Source: Montifringilla adamsi (taxonomy: Eukaryota > Chordata > Aves > Passeriformes > Passeridae). From it: 64,000 nt of DNA. The DNA is taken from NCBI GenBank assembly GCA_017590115.1, contig JAGGNK010013559.1, forward strand, positions 3,104,305-3,168,304. The letters run 5' to 3'. Shown in pieces: positions 47,701 through 60,520 of the stretch. The stretch's first letter is position 1. Each line of letters begins with the position of its first letter. Below the pieces are notes generated by a model. The model was given only the letters and a program-made list of their open reading frames with translations, did no database searches and was not told where the DNA came from. Position numbers and translations under genes: made by a program.

Positions 47701-50700
47701 AGGGCATTCATCCTTTCCTCCTAAGGAGACAAGTATTGGCATTCTGGCAGCAGCCATGGCCAGGTGAGAATTTCCCCGTCACCTGATGTAAAAAACAGTC
47801 AGAAAACCTTCTGAATCACTGATATGTGACTTTTTAAATATTTGTGTTTGGAGTCTTTTTCAAACTGCTGTTCTGTGTTTGAAATTGCAGTTTGTAGCTC
47901 ACTTTGAAGGGCAGAAATGAAACTCCCAGCCAAGGAACAATTGCCAGGTGTCTGCAGAGTCTTTGCACTTCAGCTGATCCAAGTGTCAGCCAATTCTTTA
48001 AAAGCAAGACAAGTGCTGTCTGCCCTAATTTCCTCTGTAGCAACAGAGATTCCTTTGTTTGGGTGGCAGGAATTCTCTGGAATTTGTTCCTGCACATCCC
48101 TGCTACCTCAGCTGGGAATTCTCCAAGCTAGTGAACATAATGTGACTGCAGAAATCGTCTCTCTACATCTCTGTGTAGATACCAAATTGGCTAAGAAATA
48201 CATATTTTAGAAAAACTTAGTATGCTCAGACATAGTGGGATTTGTGTACTATTTTTCTGGATTTTCATGTATTTATAGGAGCCAGGCTTTGGGATTTTTT
48301 CTGCTGTGTCTCAAAGGAAATCTCTGCACGTGACTTGAATGCTCAGAATCTGTGGAGCTGTGCTTGCACATTTACTTACCAGGAGAGCAAGAGTGTGATT
48401 GCATCTCCAATAACAGAGATACATTTCACAAATCAAATTCCTGACATCCTTCTGGAGCAATAACAGCCAGAGAGTTGTTTTTTAACCTTTTCAGTGTTGA
48501 AAACATTAACAATTTGTTTTGTAGGCTGGAGCAGAATCCCTTGCGCAACCTGTTTGGCTACGGCCCAGAGCTCATGACTATGGAGCACCTCGCAGCAGAG
48601 GTGAGGAGACAGGCAGGATTTCACTCCCAAATTTCCATTAGAGTAACCCAGTGAAGAATTTAGTTGTGTAGAAAGGATAAAAAAAGCTGTTTTTTCTCCC
48701 AGATTATTGTTGCTGCTGGAATTGTTTTGTCCATATTCAAGTGACTCAACTGTGCTCTTGACGAATGAAAACTTTCTGATTCGTGGTTTTGTTTCTTCCC
48801 CTTAGTTCAAGTTTCCTCTCAACATCATCATGAGCAATTTGTGGCTGTTCTCACCTATTGTCAGCAGGTAAGAAAATAGATTCTTGATAAACACCCCCAG
48901 CCTCTCACCCTTAAAAGATGAAGCCATTTCTAATCTTCCCAGGAAATCAGTTATTTTATAGTTTACATAATTCAGTGGATTCCTGTTAATAACCACTCTG
49001 TTAATTGAATAAGCCATCATTCAGCTTATTCACTGTGGAATTATGGTGCTTATTTTTTAGCAATATTCAATTTATCTGAAAAATTTTGTTTGTTTCTATT
49101 TTTGTAGAGTCCTTGCCTGGAAACCTTCCACCAACGCCTTGATCCGAACGACCACTGCAGTCACCCTGTTTAATGCAGGAATCAAGGTACTTTCATTTGG
49201 GTTTTTCTCTGTGTAATTATGATGAAACAATTAGGACATTTAATTTCCACCTATTTATATCCAGTTCTAAGATCAGTGTGGGCCCTGTGTGGTGCCACAG
49301 TCTCATTCTTGCCTCAGATATGGCCTGGATTTGAAAATCACTTCCTTTAAGAAGTATCTGATCTCTGTTTACCACTGTTAAAATTGTTAATATTTCAGCA
49401 CAGACAATAAAATGTGGTTTCTGCATAATCCTACAAAGTGTCACAGGCAATATTTGAAACTGTCACAGTCACAAACACTTCCCTGACCCAGACATTTGCA
49501 GCACAGGTCTGGGGTTTGCCTGAAGTGTGTTAAATGTGCACCTTGGACTGAGAGATAACAGCCAGATCCTGCCCTGATAAGGAGGTGGAACTGTCCAAAA
49601 ATCCTGGAGCCCTGGAAGACAAACAGGCTGTGTTTGGTGTGTCTCTGAAAAAAATCTGTGACTGAAAAGCATCCCTGGACAGGAAAAGATGCAGTGGCTG
49701 AACAGTGACACGGAGTGGCCAGGAGGGAAGTGACACCCTGGTTCCTTGGGGTTTTTTCTAAAGATTACACGTTTTTGTTTAACGAAGTTGTAAATATTAA
49801 GTCTGTAGATAAGAAGAGTTATGTGTTCAGTAAAAATCAGTTGTTAAGCAACTTACATTTACCTAAATATGAAGCATGTAATGTGACAATGAGGCAAAAA
49901 TATCACTTTTAAAAAATTCCAGAGTTTCAGAATTTGTCAGTATAAATTTCCTGAAGGGAGAAAGCTTAGCTCAAGATAAAAACTTCTATAGAAGTAACAG
50001 CTAACTTAATTTCCCTTGATTTCATGAATATTTCTTTGTGTATTTATCTGCATTTTAGATAGGATTTACAGTGTAAGAGACATCACACTTGGTGGAAACA
50101 GTGGAGCACCCGAGGCCTGCAGTTGTTTGAGCAGTTCTGAGTTTTCAGCTGGCATTTTATTTTGGTTTTCACTTCCCTTTATACTTTGACTCTTCCTCTT
50201 TTCCAGGTGAATGTCATCCCTTCCTCTGCGAGAGCCACGGTGAACTTCAGGATCCATTCAGCTGAGACAGCTGCTGAGGTAGCCCTGGTCAGATCTCCTC
50301 AGCTTTTGTGCCACAGAGCACGTGGATCATCTGGGATATGGAATGGCTTTGTGACCTGGGAGAGTTTGGGAACCTTTCACACCTCAGGAGGTCTGACAGG
50401 CCTGTCCTGCCCAGGGCAGCTGTGAAATGTTGTCAGTACAAAACCTCTTCCCTCCCCAAGCCTTTGCTGGAAGTTTCTCTCTCTGGAAGCTTTTTCTGGG
50501 TTATTTGGATGCAATAGTTTCCAAGAGCAGCAGGCTGAGCTCCTGCCTTCCAGGGCTGAAGCAGTTCAGGGGTACCTTGAGACAGAGATGTGCATCTGAT
50601 TAAAAAATTCAGCTGAAGTATCAGCCATGCACTCAGAAGAGGAACTGACACACACTTTCAGCCTGTGTTTGCAGCCACAACTGACAGTTCACAGACAGAT

Positions 50701-52681
50701 GTTTTCTGGAAAGCTGAACATCTGCTGATGTCTCTAAGGGCTGCTTTCTCATTTCTTGTTCTCCTCTTGTGTCTGTGTTTCACCCACAGGTGCTGGAGAC
50801 AGTCAGGAGCACCATTGCTGATGACAGAGTGAAGATTGATGTGGTGGAGGCCTTTGACCCCCTGCCCATCAGTCCTTGGGATGAGCAGACATTTGCAGTC
50901 CATATTTTTCAAAGAACCATCCTGGACACTTTCCCAGATGTTGACAGTGTAGTCCCAGGTGACAGCAGGCACATGATGATGATGATTGTTTCCTCTTCTG
51001 CTTTTCCCTCCCCCAGCACTGCCTTGTTTCCATTTGCTGTGTACTCTTCCACCCCAGCTGTTAACTGCTGGAAACAGCTGTTTTTTCCTCTTTTTATTCC
51101 ATTCCTTCTTTATGCTTTCAAAGTTTTAATGTTGTTTTTTAGTAGTGGAAGTAAAAAAGCAAACAGGAAGCTGACAGAAACAATGAGCCTTGAATTGGGC
51201 TCTCTGCACATACAAAGGAATCTCTTCAGGGAAGAAAGAAATTGTGAGGGAGAGGAGGAGGTCTTCTTGCTTTAGTTCTTCTTTTATTGTTTTCATAGCT
51301 GGCAAAGCCATTCCTGCTTTTCTGTATTGTTCCTTATGATCCCAGCTCCTTCCCTCTCTTGCAGCTCTTTCTTAGCTGTGCAGTTGTTGATTGAAATTTG
51401 AAGCTTAAATTTTTGGGGCGGCTGATTGTCAAAGCTGTTCTTGGGTTGAGTTGTGTCAGCTCCTGCTCCTGAAGGAGAGAATGTTCTCCAGCATGTACCA
51501 GTCAATGTTTCCAGTGCTGCTCTTGGTGCAGGCCCTGATTGTCAAAGCTGTTCTTGGGTTGACTTGTGTGTTCAGCTCCTGCTCCTGAAGGAGAGAATGT
51601 TCTCCAGCATGTACCAGTCAATGTTTCCAGTGCTGCTCTTGGTGCAGGCAGTGCAGGACTGTTATCATTTGCTTTTCTCTCCCCTGGGGAAAGGTGGGGC
51701 ACTTTTTGAAGTTCAGTTGTTCCTCTCCTGCAGAACAAACCTGAGGTTTGTTTTCCAGGCACGTGCATTGGAAACACGGACAGCAGGCACTTCACCAACG
51801 TCACCAAGGCCATTTACAGGTTCAACCCTCTGCTCCTGAAACAGGATGATCTCCCCAGGTACTGAGCTCTGCACGTGGGCACGGGGAAAGAGGAGATCCA
51901 TGAGCAGGAGGAAACCCACCCTTGTGTACCTTGGCCTCCCACACTGTCAGGCCACCCATTTCCTGCAGATCTGGGTGCTGGGGATGGAAATTGCCCTGGG
52001 ACAGTGTCAGCCCTGGCTCTTTGTTCCTTCAAATGCAGGCAGGACCCGTTTAGGTGTTTGATTCTGTGGTGCTGAGTGGATCCTTTGTGTGCTGCAGCAG
52101 TGTGAGAAGTGTTGTTCTGGTAGTTGGCCTTGTCCTGCAGATTTATCCACATATTTGGACACTTGCCATTCTGAATTGATTTGAAATTTCCTGAAGTTAT
52201 GTGATAACAACATCATCATGCAAGGGATTGTTTGCTTATTTAGATTTCTCATTTTATTGAGGTGCAGATGATGCAGGAGTGGAGTGTTCTAGCTGTACAG
52301 GAATGGCCAAGAAATGGGCCATTAGGATTTTTTCAAGATTAGATTTTTAGGTTTTTTCCAGACATAGCTGTTGGGCTCTGAGCCTTTGAATCAGTACATT
52401 AGGGTTGGTTGCAGTGCAGTTTTTGGTCTATATTGCTGTGTTTTTCTGCTGTGCACTGCTTTATGAAGTCAACCCAGCCAAACAGGGTGCTGGGTTTGTG
52501 CACTTGGGTCAGAAATTCCCCCTGGCCTGAAAAATGTCCTCTTTCTTCCAGGATCCATGGGTTGAATGAGAGAATCTCCATTGAGAATTATGAGAAACAG
52601 GTGGAGTTCCTCTTTCAGCTGATCAAGAACTGTGACATTGAGACACTTCCAGAGCCCCACGCCAACTCCCACGAGCTCTGA
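41732..52681 (+). CDS. PM20D1: N-fatty-acyl-amino-acid synthase/hydrolase PM20D1
   Basis: Secreted M20 metallopeptidase-fold enzyme that, in mammals, condenses or hydrolyses N-acyl amino acids. Exons: 41732-41927, 43653-43739, 44477-44709, 46251-46337, 47069-47202, 47644-47763, 48525-48600, 48806-48867, 49108-49186, 50207-50278, 50790-50958, 51759-51858, 52552-52681. They join in frame to 514 residues (family about 500). A hydrophobic N terminus (about 9-33) fits a signal peptide or anchor. Di-zinc site by family comparison: His134 in AHMDVVP, bridging Asp166 in GRGTLDNK, catalytic Glu200 and adjacent Glu201 in GHDEE, Asp227 in LLDEGS, and His474 in RIHGLNE; all are present. The dimerisation (lid) insert lies at about 248-380. 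The gene looks intact. Introns 2 and 11 carry tandem duplications. Confidence 0.96.
42058..42640 (+). mobile_element. CR1 LINE fragment with internal tandem expansion
   Basis: Reads AAGTGATTGAAAATC, GCACCGTGTCCAGTTCTGAGC, AGGGCTGGAGCAAGTCC, GGCTCAGCCTGGAGAAAAGGAGGCTCAGGGG, GGTTGGACATCAGCAGGAATTCCTCC and a degraded 3' end. This is a CR1 3' region in the sense direction, in PM20D1 intron 1. A 31-base unit is repeated inside it at about 42175-42325. Confidence 0.9.
42175..42325 (+). repeat. 31-bp minisatellite inside CR1
   Basis: Five copies of GGTTTGGAGAATCCTGAGGGAGCTGGGAA with small changes, nested within the CR1 insert at 42058-42640. It arose by amplification of a CR1-internal segment. Confidence 0.9.
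44015..44413 (+). repeat. Tandem duplication in PM20D1 intron 2
   Basis: Two copies of about 200 bases (44015-44213 and 44219-44413). Both carry GCAGCATTGCTGAACAAG, TTTGTTTAGGAGAG and TTTACAGTTCCCCCCTGATG, and differ by scattered substitutions and a roughly 15-base indel near the start. The second copy ends about 60 bases before the acceptor of exon 44477. Confidence 0.92.
44996..45165 (+). mobile_element. CR1 LINE 3'-end fragment
   Basis: GGCACAGGTGGCCAGAGAATCCGTGGCTGCCCCATCCCTGG through GAGCTATAAGGTCCCTTCCAACCCAAACC, a CR1 3' end in PM20D1 intron 3. Confidence 0.88.
51422..51652 (+). repeat. 113-bp tandem duplication in PM20D1 intron 11
   Basis: Copy 1 (51422-51534) and copy 2 (51535-51652) both run CTGATTGTCAAAGCTG...AGCATGTACCAGTCAATG...GGTGCAGG. 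Copy 2 has about 5 extra bases (GTGTGTTCAGC). It ends about 105 bases before exon 51759. Confidence 0.93.
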
Positions 52682-53795
52682 GAGACTTCTGGGAAGAGCA
52701 GCTGCAGGTGGACTCTGGGACAGAGGGCTGAAGATGCAGTTTTGTCTTGTGTATTGAGCTATAGCTGGAATTTGGGATTTTTTATATTGTGGTTTACATA
52801 CAGATGGGAAACGTGCTGGTTGTGTGATAGGAACCTGGCCAAGCCCAACAAATAACCCTGAGATCTGCTCTCCGTGCTCTGATGTGCAGCCATTAATCTG
52901 ACACTAATTTTTTTCTGCACTTGAAACCTCTGAAATTGGTAATCACTAAAAATCTAAGCTATAATCAGCAGTCACTCACCACTAGAAGGTGACTCATCCT
53001 GTGTGCTTCTGACAAACTCCTTTTTTATGGTGAATGGACCTTTCTCAGGTGAGGACTCTGCCAGAAGTTCATGGGGAGGGTTTGTGGTGTGGTGAAAGGC
53101 TTCCTGTCACTGGTACAGCCACACTGAGAGGTTCTTGCACTGCTGCTGGGCACTGCTGCTCCCCAGGGGATTTTCTCAGGGGATTCTCCCAAGCTGCTTC
53201 CCAGGGGATGATCCATGGTACTCTGAGCCAGGGTCAGTGTTCACTCCATGGCTGCACTGATTTCTCACTCTATTTTCAGGTACTCCAGGACTTCCATGTT
53301 GTTGTAACTGAGGAGGTGCTGAAAACTTTCCTTCCCATCGTTTTGGTGATGATTTTTTTCCCTCCCTGACTCATGGTGTGGCTCAGGGTGTGTTGTGCAA
53401 CTGGGTGTCAGAATAAGGGATTGCAGCTTTAAATACGGAATTAAATCCTTGTTGTCTGCTCATCTCTTTTCTCACTGAATCACTTTATGCTTCCCCTTTG
53501 CTCTTCTGAGAACTTACTTGTGAAAGATGTGAAGCCTTTCAGTTTCTCCCAGTTCAGAGGGCTCAGACGTTTGTTCCTTCACTGCCAGTGCGAACAATTT
53601 CCACTTTCCTGCTCAGTTTTTTGGGAATCCTGGGGAAGGCAGGCCATGGATGTTGACTCTGCTTCATCTTGCACTTCTTGCCTACCTATGACAGCACTAA
53701 AGGGTTCAGTATTCTTTCAACCCCTTGGCAGTTGGGGTTACCAGTATTAATTAGACAAATAATTTATTTAATCAGTTAATTAAATTAATTCTATC

Positions 53796-54162
53796 AATAA
53801 ATATTTAACAAAGTGATGTTAGCCAAAGAAAAGCCTGAAAGCTGCTGTGTGACAGTGACAGTGCCTGTGCTGCAGGGACCAGTGCAGCTCCTCCTGCTGC
53901 ACAGATGTGTCTGTTTTTCAGAGCTTAAATTATGCACTGGAATGGGTGGACGTTCTGCTCTAAATTCATACTGTGAAATGTGCTGGAATGTACAGGAAAT
54001 ACTCTGAAATGTATCCTGAAAAACACTGATGGAACTGTGATTCCAATACTTTCCATTCACCGTTCTCTTATTTATTTGTAGTCTGATCTTATCACTGTGG
54101 CCAGAGGGCTCCAACTGTATCACTGAATAATTGAAACAAAACTGACAGTTTCATCTAATAAA
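53796..54162 (+). terminator. PM20D1: Candidate PM20D1 polyadenylation signals
   Basis: AATAAA at 53796-53801 and 54157-54162 would give 3' UTRs of about 1.1 and 1.5 kb after the stop at 52679-52681. Which is used cannot be told from sequence. Confidence 0.5.
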
Positions 54163-54169
54163 ACAAGGA

Positions 54170-57100
54170 ATGTGAATTCTTTTCTGATGATTATTTAGTC
54201 TTTTTATGTAGCTGTGTAATTGAACTGAAGTCATTTGCACACCTGAGCAATCCATAAAGTTTCCATCAAAACAAACTCACCTATTTTCCAGCCAGCTTTA
54301 ATCTTTGCTGCCTTTTCTGCACAAAATCAGCTCACCCTGGCCAGGCATTGTTGGGCAGTAAATAGTTTGCATCTTTTCTGGTTTGCTGCACTCTGTGATT
54401 TGTTCAGGCACGTGTCTGTGGCTCTTTTGTGGAGGTGTCACTGCTCCTGTGAGCTCCTGTGTGCAGGCACAGCAAAAGTGATGTGTCAGGGCACAGCACT
54501 GAATGGAACACAGCCTGGCAGTGGGAGGTGCACAGAAGGATTTGTTGTTGTTTTTTCTCTGCCAAATCTCTGTAAAACTGAGTTTAAAGTCTTTGCTTTG
54601 GCTGTGGCTGTAGGGGGGCAATTTTGTTTAACAGCTGATGGTTGTGCTGCCAGTCGGACTGGAAAAATGGGAAAACAGGGAGAAAATGGGGGGAAAAAAT
54701 CTCATGAGAGAGCACAGGTTGTGAAATCCTGACCTGGGTCATGCTGTTGTGGTGGGGAAGGAGGGATTTCTTGCCTGTTGTACCAGCAAATATGTCCTAA
54801 AGACATAAAGCATCCTTTATATTCTGTAATTTTCCCCCAGCCAAAAACCCCTCACCTCTGTTCTGGTGAGGATTGTTCCTTTAAAGGAAGAAGATTCATT
54901 TTGCTGCTGAAGGAGCAGCGAAGGGCAGAGGGTGCTGGGAAGGCAGGGCTGGGTTTGGCAGCTCCTGTGTGAATGTGTGCCTTGAGATTTGGCTGGGGCA
55001 GCTCCTTGCAGAGCTCATTACGTGCAGCTCATCAGCCAGGCCTGGGATCTTGCAGTGCCTCTGCACTGGGGACCTGCTCAGCAGAGCTTTGCTGCAACCT
55101 CAGGGGCCACTAAAGTGCTTTAAACAGAGCCTGTCCTGCAGGATCCACTGGGGAAACAGCACATTCCCATCTTTACCCATTTTCCCAGTCCCTCCTGATG
55201 ATCATCCCTGCTTTTTCCATGGGGCAGCTTTGCCCTTGTGCTCTTAAGCCTCTTTATTTTATCACATTTGCTGCCAGGTCGTGGCTGTGTGACACAGTTC
55301 CAGGGAGTCACTCAGTGTTTGGTGTCTGCACACAGCTCCTGACAGAACAGATCCCTTCCCACCCTCTTTCACTGTCCAGGGGATGTTTCTGAAAACATCT
55401 TTTCCTAAGTGGAGTGTGAAATTCACATCAATAACAACAATAATATGAATGATGCCTTTTCTGTTAAGATCACCTCCAAGCTTGCACGGTGTGAGCAGTT
55501 ACTGGAGAGTGCCAAGCACATGATGAAAACACAGATTAATGACTCCAGGAGCTATTCTTTTTGTGTTGCAGTGAGTCACTGTGCCTGGAGCAGGGAGAGC
55601 AATTACCTCTGACTCACAGAAGGAAGGAAGAGCCTGATTTTCTGCTCTGAATTCAGGTAACTCAGTCATACTGACAGATGTGATTGGAGCACTGTGTTAG
55701 CCCAGTTCCAGCGTGTGGTACATCCATAGCAACTTCCTTTTTGCCCTGTTTTTCCCCAAGCTGATGTTCTTGTGCCAGCACTGACTGCAAGTGAGCTGTG
55801 TGCAGTTGTCAGGCTGCTGTGGGCCAGCTGAGCTGGGCCTGCTGCACCCTGGGGAAAAGGTCACATCCCACACCTGCATTTTCTAAAGAAAGCTCTGTTG
55901 CTGGGCTCTCTTTAACAGAACTTGGTTTATTTTCAGCCCCAAGTGGCCGTGGGGAGTTCAGGCTCAGAGCTGGAGGAACAAGGTGTTTACAGAGTTGTTT
56001 CCTCCAGCTTTGCATTTGACACTTGTATTCTTGGCTCCTCTTTTGCTGTTTCATTTGATATTCCATGGAGCTGCTGAAATCCATTTTCTCCAGCAGGTGC
56101 TGTGAAAATTTCCCTGTCTCAGTGCTGTGGAGTGAGACATCCACTGAGAGCCTGGAAGCTGCTCAGCCACAGCCTGTTAGGGAGGAGCGTTCCTCACCTG
56201 CAGCTCAGCCTGTGGCCCTGAATTCTCTGGTTTTCAGTGCTGCTTGAACCCCGCACAAATTCTTGCCAATCTCTTCACTCCTTGCTGGTGCTCTGCAACT
56301 TTTGCAGAATTTTTGTCCCTTCAGTCCCGAATCCAGGCTCTTGACTCAACCCTTTGGAGCTGTGCTGCTGTGAGTTCTCTGCAGCGTTGGCAGCTCTGTG
56401 CCACCATCTCAGGTCCTGCAGTGGTGCAGAAGTGCTGCCCAGGGGGTGATTTTCCTGGCTGGGCAGCTCGGGGAGGGCTGTGTGACACTGGAGCAGGGGC
56501 TTGGCTCGGCTTTCCGCTCCCACAGCTTCCCGGGGCAGCGGCAGGCAGAGATAAAGGGCTCGGCGTGCTGGGGAAGGGAGGGCCCTGCTCCCTGCAGATC
56601 CCTCTGCTGATTGCAGGGCTGAGCTCAGAGCTGTGGTGGGGGGCCCAGAGGAAGCTGCAGTCACTTCTCAGCAGGAAGGAAAATGACCACATGGAAGGGT
56701 GGTTAGAGCAGGGGGCAGGGGACAAAGGGAAAATGCTCTTTGGCACTCAGGGATTTGCCGTGGGGTTGCTCACAGGGCAGGGGGTCTTACAAGTGACATT
56801 CAAATCCTGCAGCTTTTCCCAGGGTGCTTTTCATGCCTCTTTTAATTTATGTTTTTAACCCAGCACAATGGTGTGGTTTATTGCAGCCCGTAAATGCTCA
56901 GATCACTTGAACATTGTGCCTTACACTACAGAGATGATCCCATGGAGGGGCCTGGCTCAAATAATTCTGGATCTGATATCCTTCCACTTGGATTTTTAAA
57001 TGTTGGTACTGCAGGACTGCCTTGTTGTATGTAAACACGTTAATCCAAAGTCTTCTTTGGGATTTTGGGAAGAGAGAGGGTCTTCATGGAGCAGGAAATA

Positions 57101-59580
57101 GGGGGGAATTAAGAGATTATTGTGTATTTTTTTTATCATCAGTCTCTGGTCTGGCCAGCCTTGTGGTATCAGTGTTTTCTTCAGCCTAATTCTGACTATA
57201 AATGAATTCTCTCCCAGCCCATAACTGGAACAAAGCTGCCATGTGAGGCACATCCCCAGTGGCTCCATGGCAGGTGTCCCTGTCCCTGCTGCCCACCAGA
57301 TCCACTGACCTTGTGGAACACAGGAAAGCCAGGCCCAGGTGCTCTCACGTGGCCCCAGCCCCAGGGAGGGACCTGCAGGGGCTGCCCTGTGTTTGTCACA
57401 CAGGCCCAGCACGTGGGGGACACAGGAACACAGCTGGGACCTTGGAAAAAAGGATGGAGATGAGTTTGTTTGCTTCCAGGCTGGCAAAACAGGACTTCCT
57501 GGAGCTACATTTCTGCCCCAGCTCAGGGCCAGCTGCTGATGTGTCCTGCCCTCGTGAGCTGCTTGTGCCCTACAGTGACATCTGAGGGGACAAGTCCTGC
57601 TGCATAACCTGCTCAGGTTTGTTTTCCTGCTGACATTCCTGCTTGCAAGGAATTCAGAACCCAGTTCCCTCAGGATCCTTGCTGAGGAGCAGCAGGGGCT
57701 CCGTTTAGGCTGTGAGGGGCAGTGGTGGAGCCAGGACAGGGAGCAAAGGCACCTCTCAGGGCACTGGCACTCCTCTATCAGGATTTTTGGAGTGACTTTG
57801 GCCAAACCCTTTTATCCTGCTGGATTCTCCTGTGAATCCCTGAGGCCATTCCTGAGTGCTGGCCCAGAGCTGGGCAGTTCAGCAGTGCCAGAATCACTTG
57901 GCTGCTGTAAAACACACGGGCACCACATTCCACCAGACATTCCACCATCCAGCACAGCTCAGTGCTCAAGTCCTTCCTTTCCAAACATTTTTGTTGCCTT
58001 TGCTACCTGCTCCCTGCAATTGGAAACCCAATTTCCTGCCCTTTCATCCTCTGCTTTTTTGATCTCAGCCTCGCTGGTGGGGGTTTTATCTATTTCTGTT
58101 TTCTTGTCTCAGGCAGCTTTTGTCCCCACACTTCCACTTCCTGAGCCTGCAGCTGGGGAGCAGTGAGGTCACCTTTGGGTTTTTGGGGAGGTGAGGGAAG
58201 AATGGAGGCTCCATCCTAGGGAAGGGATGGATTTTCCCAGTCAGGAAGGAAAGATGAAGGTGAAAGCAGAGCCTTGCAGCCAGGTTTGTTTGGACAAAGG
58301 AGGATGGAGGCTGGGCTGGAGGCAGAGTTTGGAGCTCCAGTGCCAGCCGGAGCATGGAAGTTGGCTGTGGCTGGAGTTGAGTCTCTGGATGTCTCAAGTT
58401 TTCCATGAGGTTTCTTTGCTGATGGAGGTCCTGGGAATGAGTGAAATTACTCCAAAGGCTTCTCATCCCTTGAAATCCCAGAATCCCTGGATGGTTTGGG
58501 TTGGAAGGGACTTTACACTCGTCTGTTCTCCCCCTGCCACGGCCAGGGACACCTTCACTGTCCAGGCTGCTCCAAGCCCTGTCCAGCCTGGCTTTGGACA
58601 CTTCCAGGGAACCAGGGGCACCACAGCTGCTCTGGGCACCCTGTGCCAGGGGCTTGCCACCATCACAGGGAAGAATTCCTTCCCAAATCCCATCTAACCC
58701 TGCCCTCTGGCACTTTAAAGCCACTGTCCCTTGTCCTGTCAGTGCTGCTCTCTCTAATCACCTGTCCTGTTCTGCTCCACAGTTTCCTGCCATCCTCTTC
58801 TCCAAAAGCACCAGATCTTCAGGAGAACACCTCGCTGTGCCCAGCTGGTGATGGAAGCAGCAGAGCCCAGAGCTTTGGGTCACAATGGATCCCTGCCCAC
58901 CACTGCTGCTGTTTCCTGAAGGAATGAAGGCAGCAGCTCCAGGCTGCTGAGTCCCTGAATCCATGTGGGAATGTGCCCTCCCCTTCCCCCACACACTTCA
59001 GTGTCCCAGCCACCCTTATTGGCCCGGAGCGTGTCTCCAAGGCCTGGAGCTGGGGTCACATCATCACCCTGAGCAATAACTCGCTGCTGGCTGTTTCCTG
59101 GGAGGAAAGGAAAGGCAGGAAGGAAAAACAACTGCTCAAAATTTCCACTCATGACAAGAAAAAAAAAATTACAAAAAAAAAAAAAGGGAAATAAAAGGAA
59201 AGCATGAATCAGAGGAGCTGGTTCATTCAGGAACACAGAATTCTACAGAGCAACAAGGACCTGACCTCTGTAGCAGGAGTTTTTGTGCTCTTTATTTATT
59301 TGTTGTGGGAGAATTTGGCATAAACAGAGGCAGGGTACGTGACAATATCGGTGACCTTCTGTTCAGAGCTGCCTCAGCCTGGCAGAGGCCTGAAATCCAG
59401 CGGTGCCACTGAGCACCTTGGTGCTCCTTGGCCTGCATCCTGTGTGTCCCTCCAGGGGGTCCCTGGCAGCACCCCTGGGGTGGCATCGCCGGGCACCTCT
59501 GGCCACCTGTGAGCTCCCTGTCCCCAGCAGGCACAACGAGGGATCCCCGGACAGACCAGGTGAGAGCAGGGAAAGCCATG
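54170..59580. other. PM20D1-SLC41A1 intergenic region
   Basis: No recognisable coding exon on either strand; open frames are short or lack splice context. It contains a minus-strand CR1 fragment (58474-58800), A-rich runs near 59159-59185, and otherwise unremarkable sequence. Confidence 0.6.
58474..58800 (-). mobile_element. CR1 LINE 3'-end fragment (minus strand)
   Basis: ATCCCAGAATCCCTGGATGGTTTGGGTTGGAAGGGACTTTA, then CTGCTCCAAGCCCTGTCCAGCCTGG and CTTCCCAAATCCCATCTAACCCTGCCC. This is a reverse-strand CR1 tail; the right boundary is approximate. Confidence 0.88.
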
Positions 59581-59582
59581 GG

Positions 59583-59750
59583 GGAGGGATGGAGGGAGGG
59601 ATGGATGGATGGATGGATGGAGGGATGGATGGATGGATGGATGGATGGATGGATGGATGGATGGATCCAGGGATGGATGGATGGATGGATGGATAGATGG
59701 ATCCAGGGATGGAGGGATGGATCCAGGCATGGAGGGATGGATGGACAGAT
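59583..59750 (+). repeat. (GGAT)n microsatellite
   Basis: About 165 bases of GGAT/GGAG tetranucleotides with short interruptions (GGATCCAGG, GGATAGATGG). It ends about 80 bases before the SLC41A1 CpG island. The Met-Asp-Gly or His-Pro-Ser repeat open frames it creates are not genes. Confidence 0.95.
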
Positions 59751-59829
59751 GGACAGAGAGAAGGATGGATGCAAGAATGGACGGCAGAGTGGATGGAAGG
59801 ACAGCAGGACAGACAGACGGACTGACCGC

Positions 59830-60520
59830 TCCCGCCCGGTGCGGGCTCACCCGTACGTGACCACAAGCCCCGCCCCCCGCGCCGCCAAAGGGGCGTGGCC
59901 TATCTCACCGGGGACGCTCTCCGCGCCGGGGGCGGGGCCAGACGTGACGCCACGCGGGTCGGACCAATGGGAGCGCGGCGCGGCGGGGCGGGCGCGGCCG
60001 CCATTGGCCGGCGGTGATGTCAGGGCGGCGCGGGGCGGGGCCCGGCGGGGCAGAGCGCGGGGCGGCGGAGGAGCCGCGGGTGCGCAGCGGGAGCGGAGCG
60101 AGCGGCACCGGGCGGTACCGGCACCGCGGGGACACGGTACCGCACCGCGGGGACACGGTACCGCACCGCGGGGCACGGCAGCGGCACCGCGGGGACACGG
60201 GCGGCGGTACCGTGGGCACCGGCCGGGCGGCAGCCCCGCTCCGCTCCGCTGCGCGCATCCCCGCGGGGATCCGCTCCGGAGCTGGCGGCTCGCGGGGCTC
60301 TGCGGCAGCGGGAGGCGGGAGGAGCCCCGGCCGCGGGGATCGCCCTGCGGGTCCCTACCGGGTGCCCCTTCCCGGGGGCGGCTGTGCCCCCCCAGCCCCC
60401 GGCTCAGCCGCTGACGGTGCCGGGGTTGCGGGAGAGCAGCCGGGGGAGAGGTGGGGGTACGGCGAAGGTTGGAGGAAACGGACCGAGCCGCTGATGCGGG
60501 CTGCCACGGGACCCCCCGGA
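59830..60520 (+). promoter_or_regulatory. SLC41A1: SLC41A1 CpG-island promoter and 5' noncoding exon(s)
   Basis: Very CpG-dense and TATA-less. CCAAT occurs at 59964-59968 and an inverted CCAAT (ATTGG) at 60003-60007, with TGACGTGACG-like sequence near 59941. A 22-base CpG repeat lies at 60115-60212. Downstream a TTTCAG acceptor ends at 60548 and a GTGAGT donor begins at 60631, so 60549-60630 may be a noncoding exon. Alternatively 60549-61715 is one long exon. The exact exon layout is unresolved. Confidence 0.7.
60115..60212 (+). repeat. 22-bp CpG-rich tandem repeat in SLC41A1 promoter
   Basis: Four to five copies of GGTACCGCACCGCGGGGACAC with small changes, inside the CpG island and probably in or next to the first exon. 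Confidence 0.88.
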
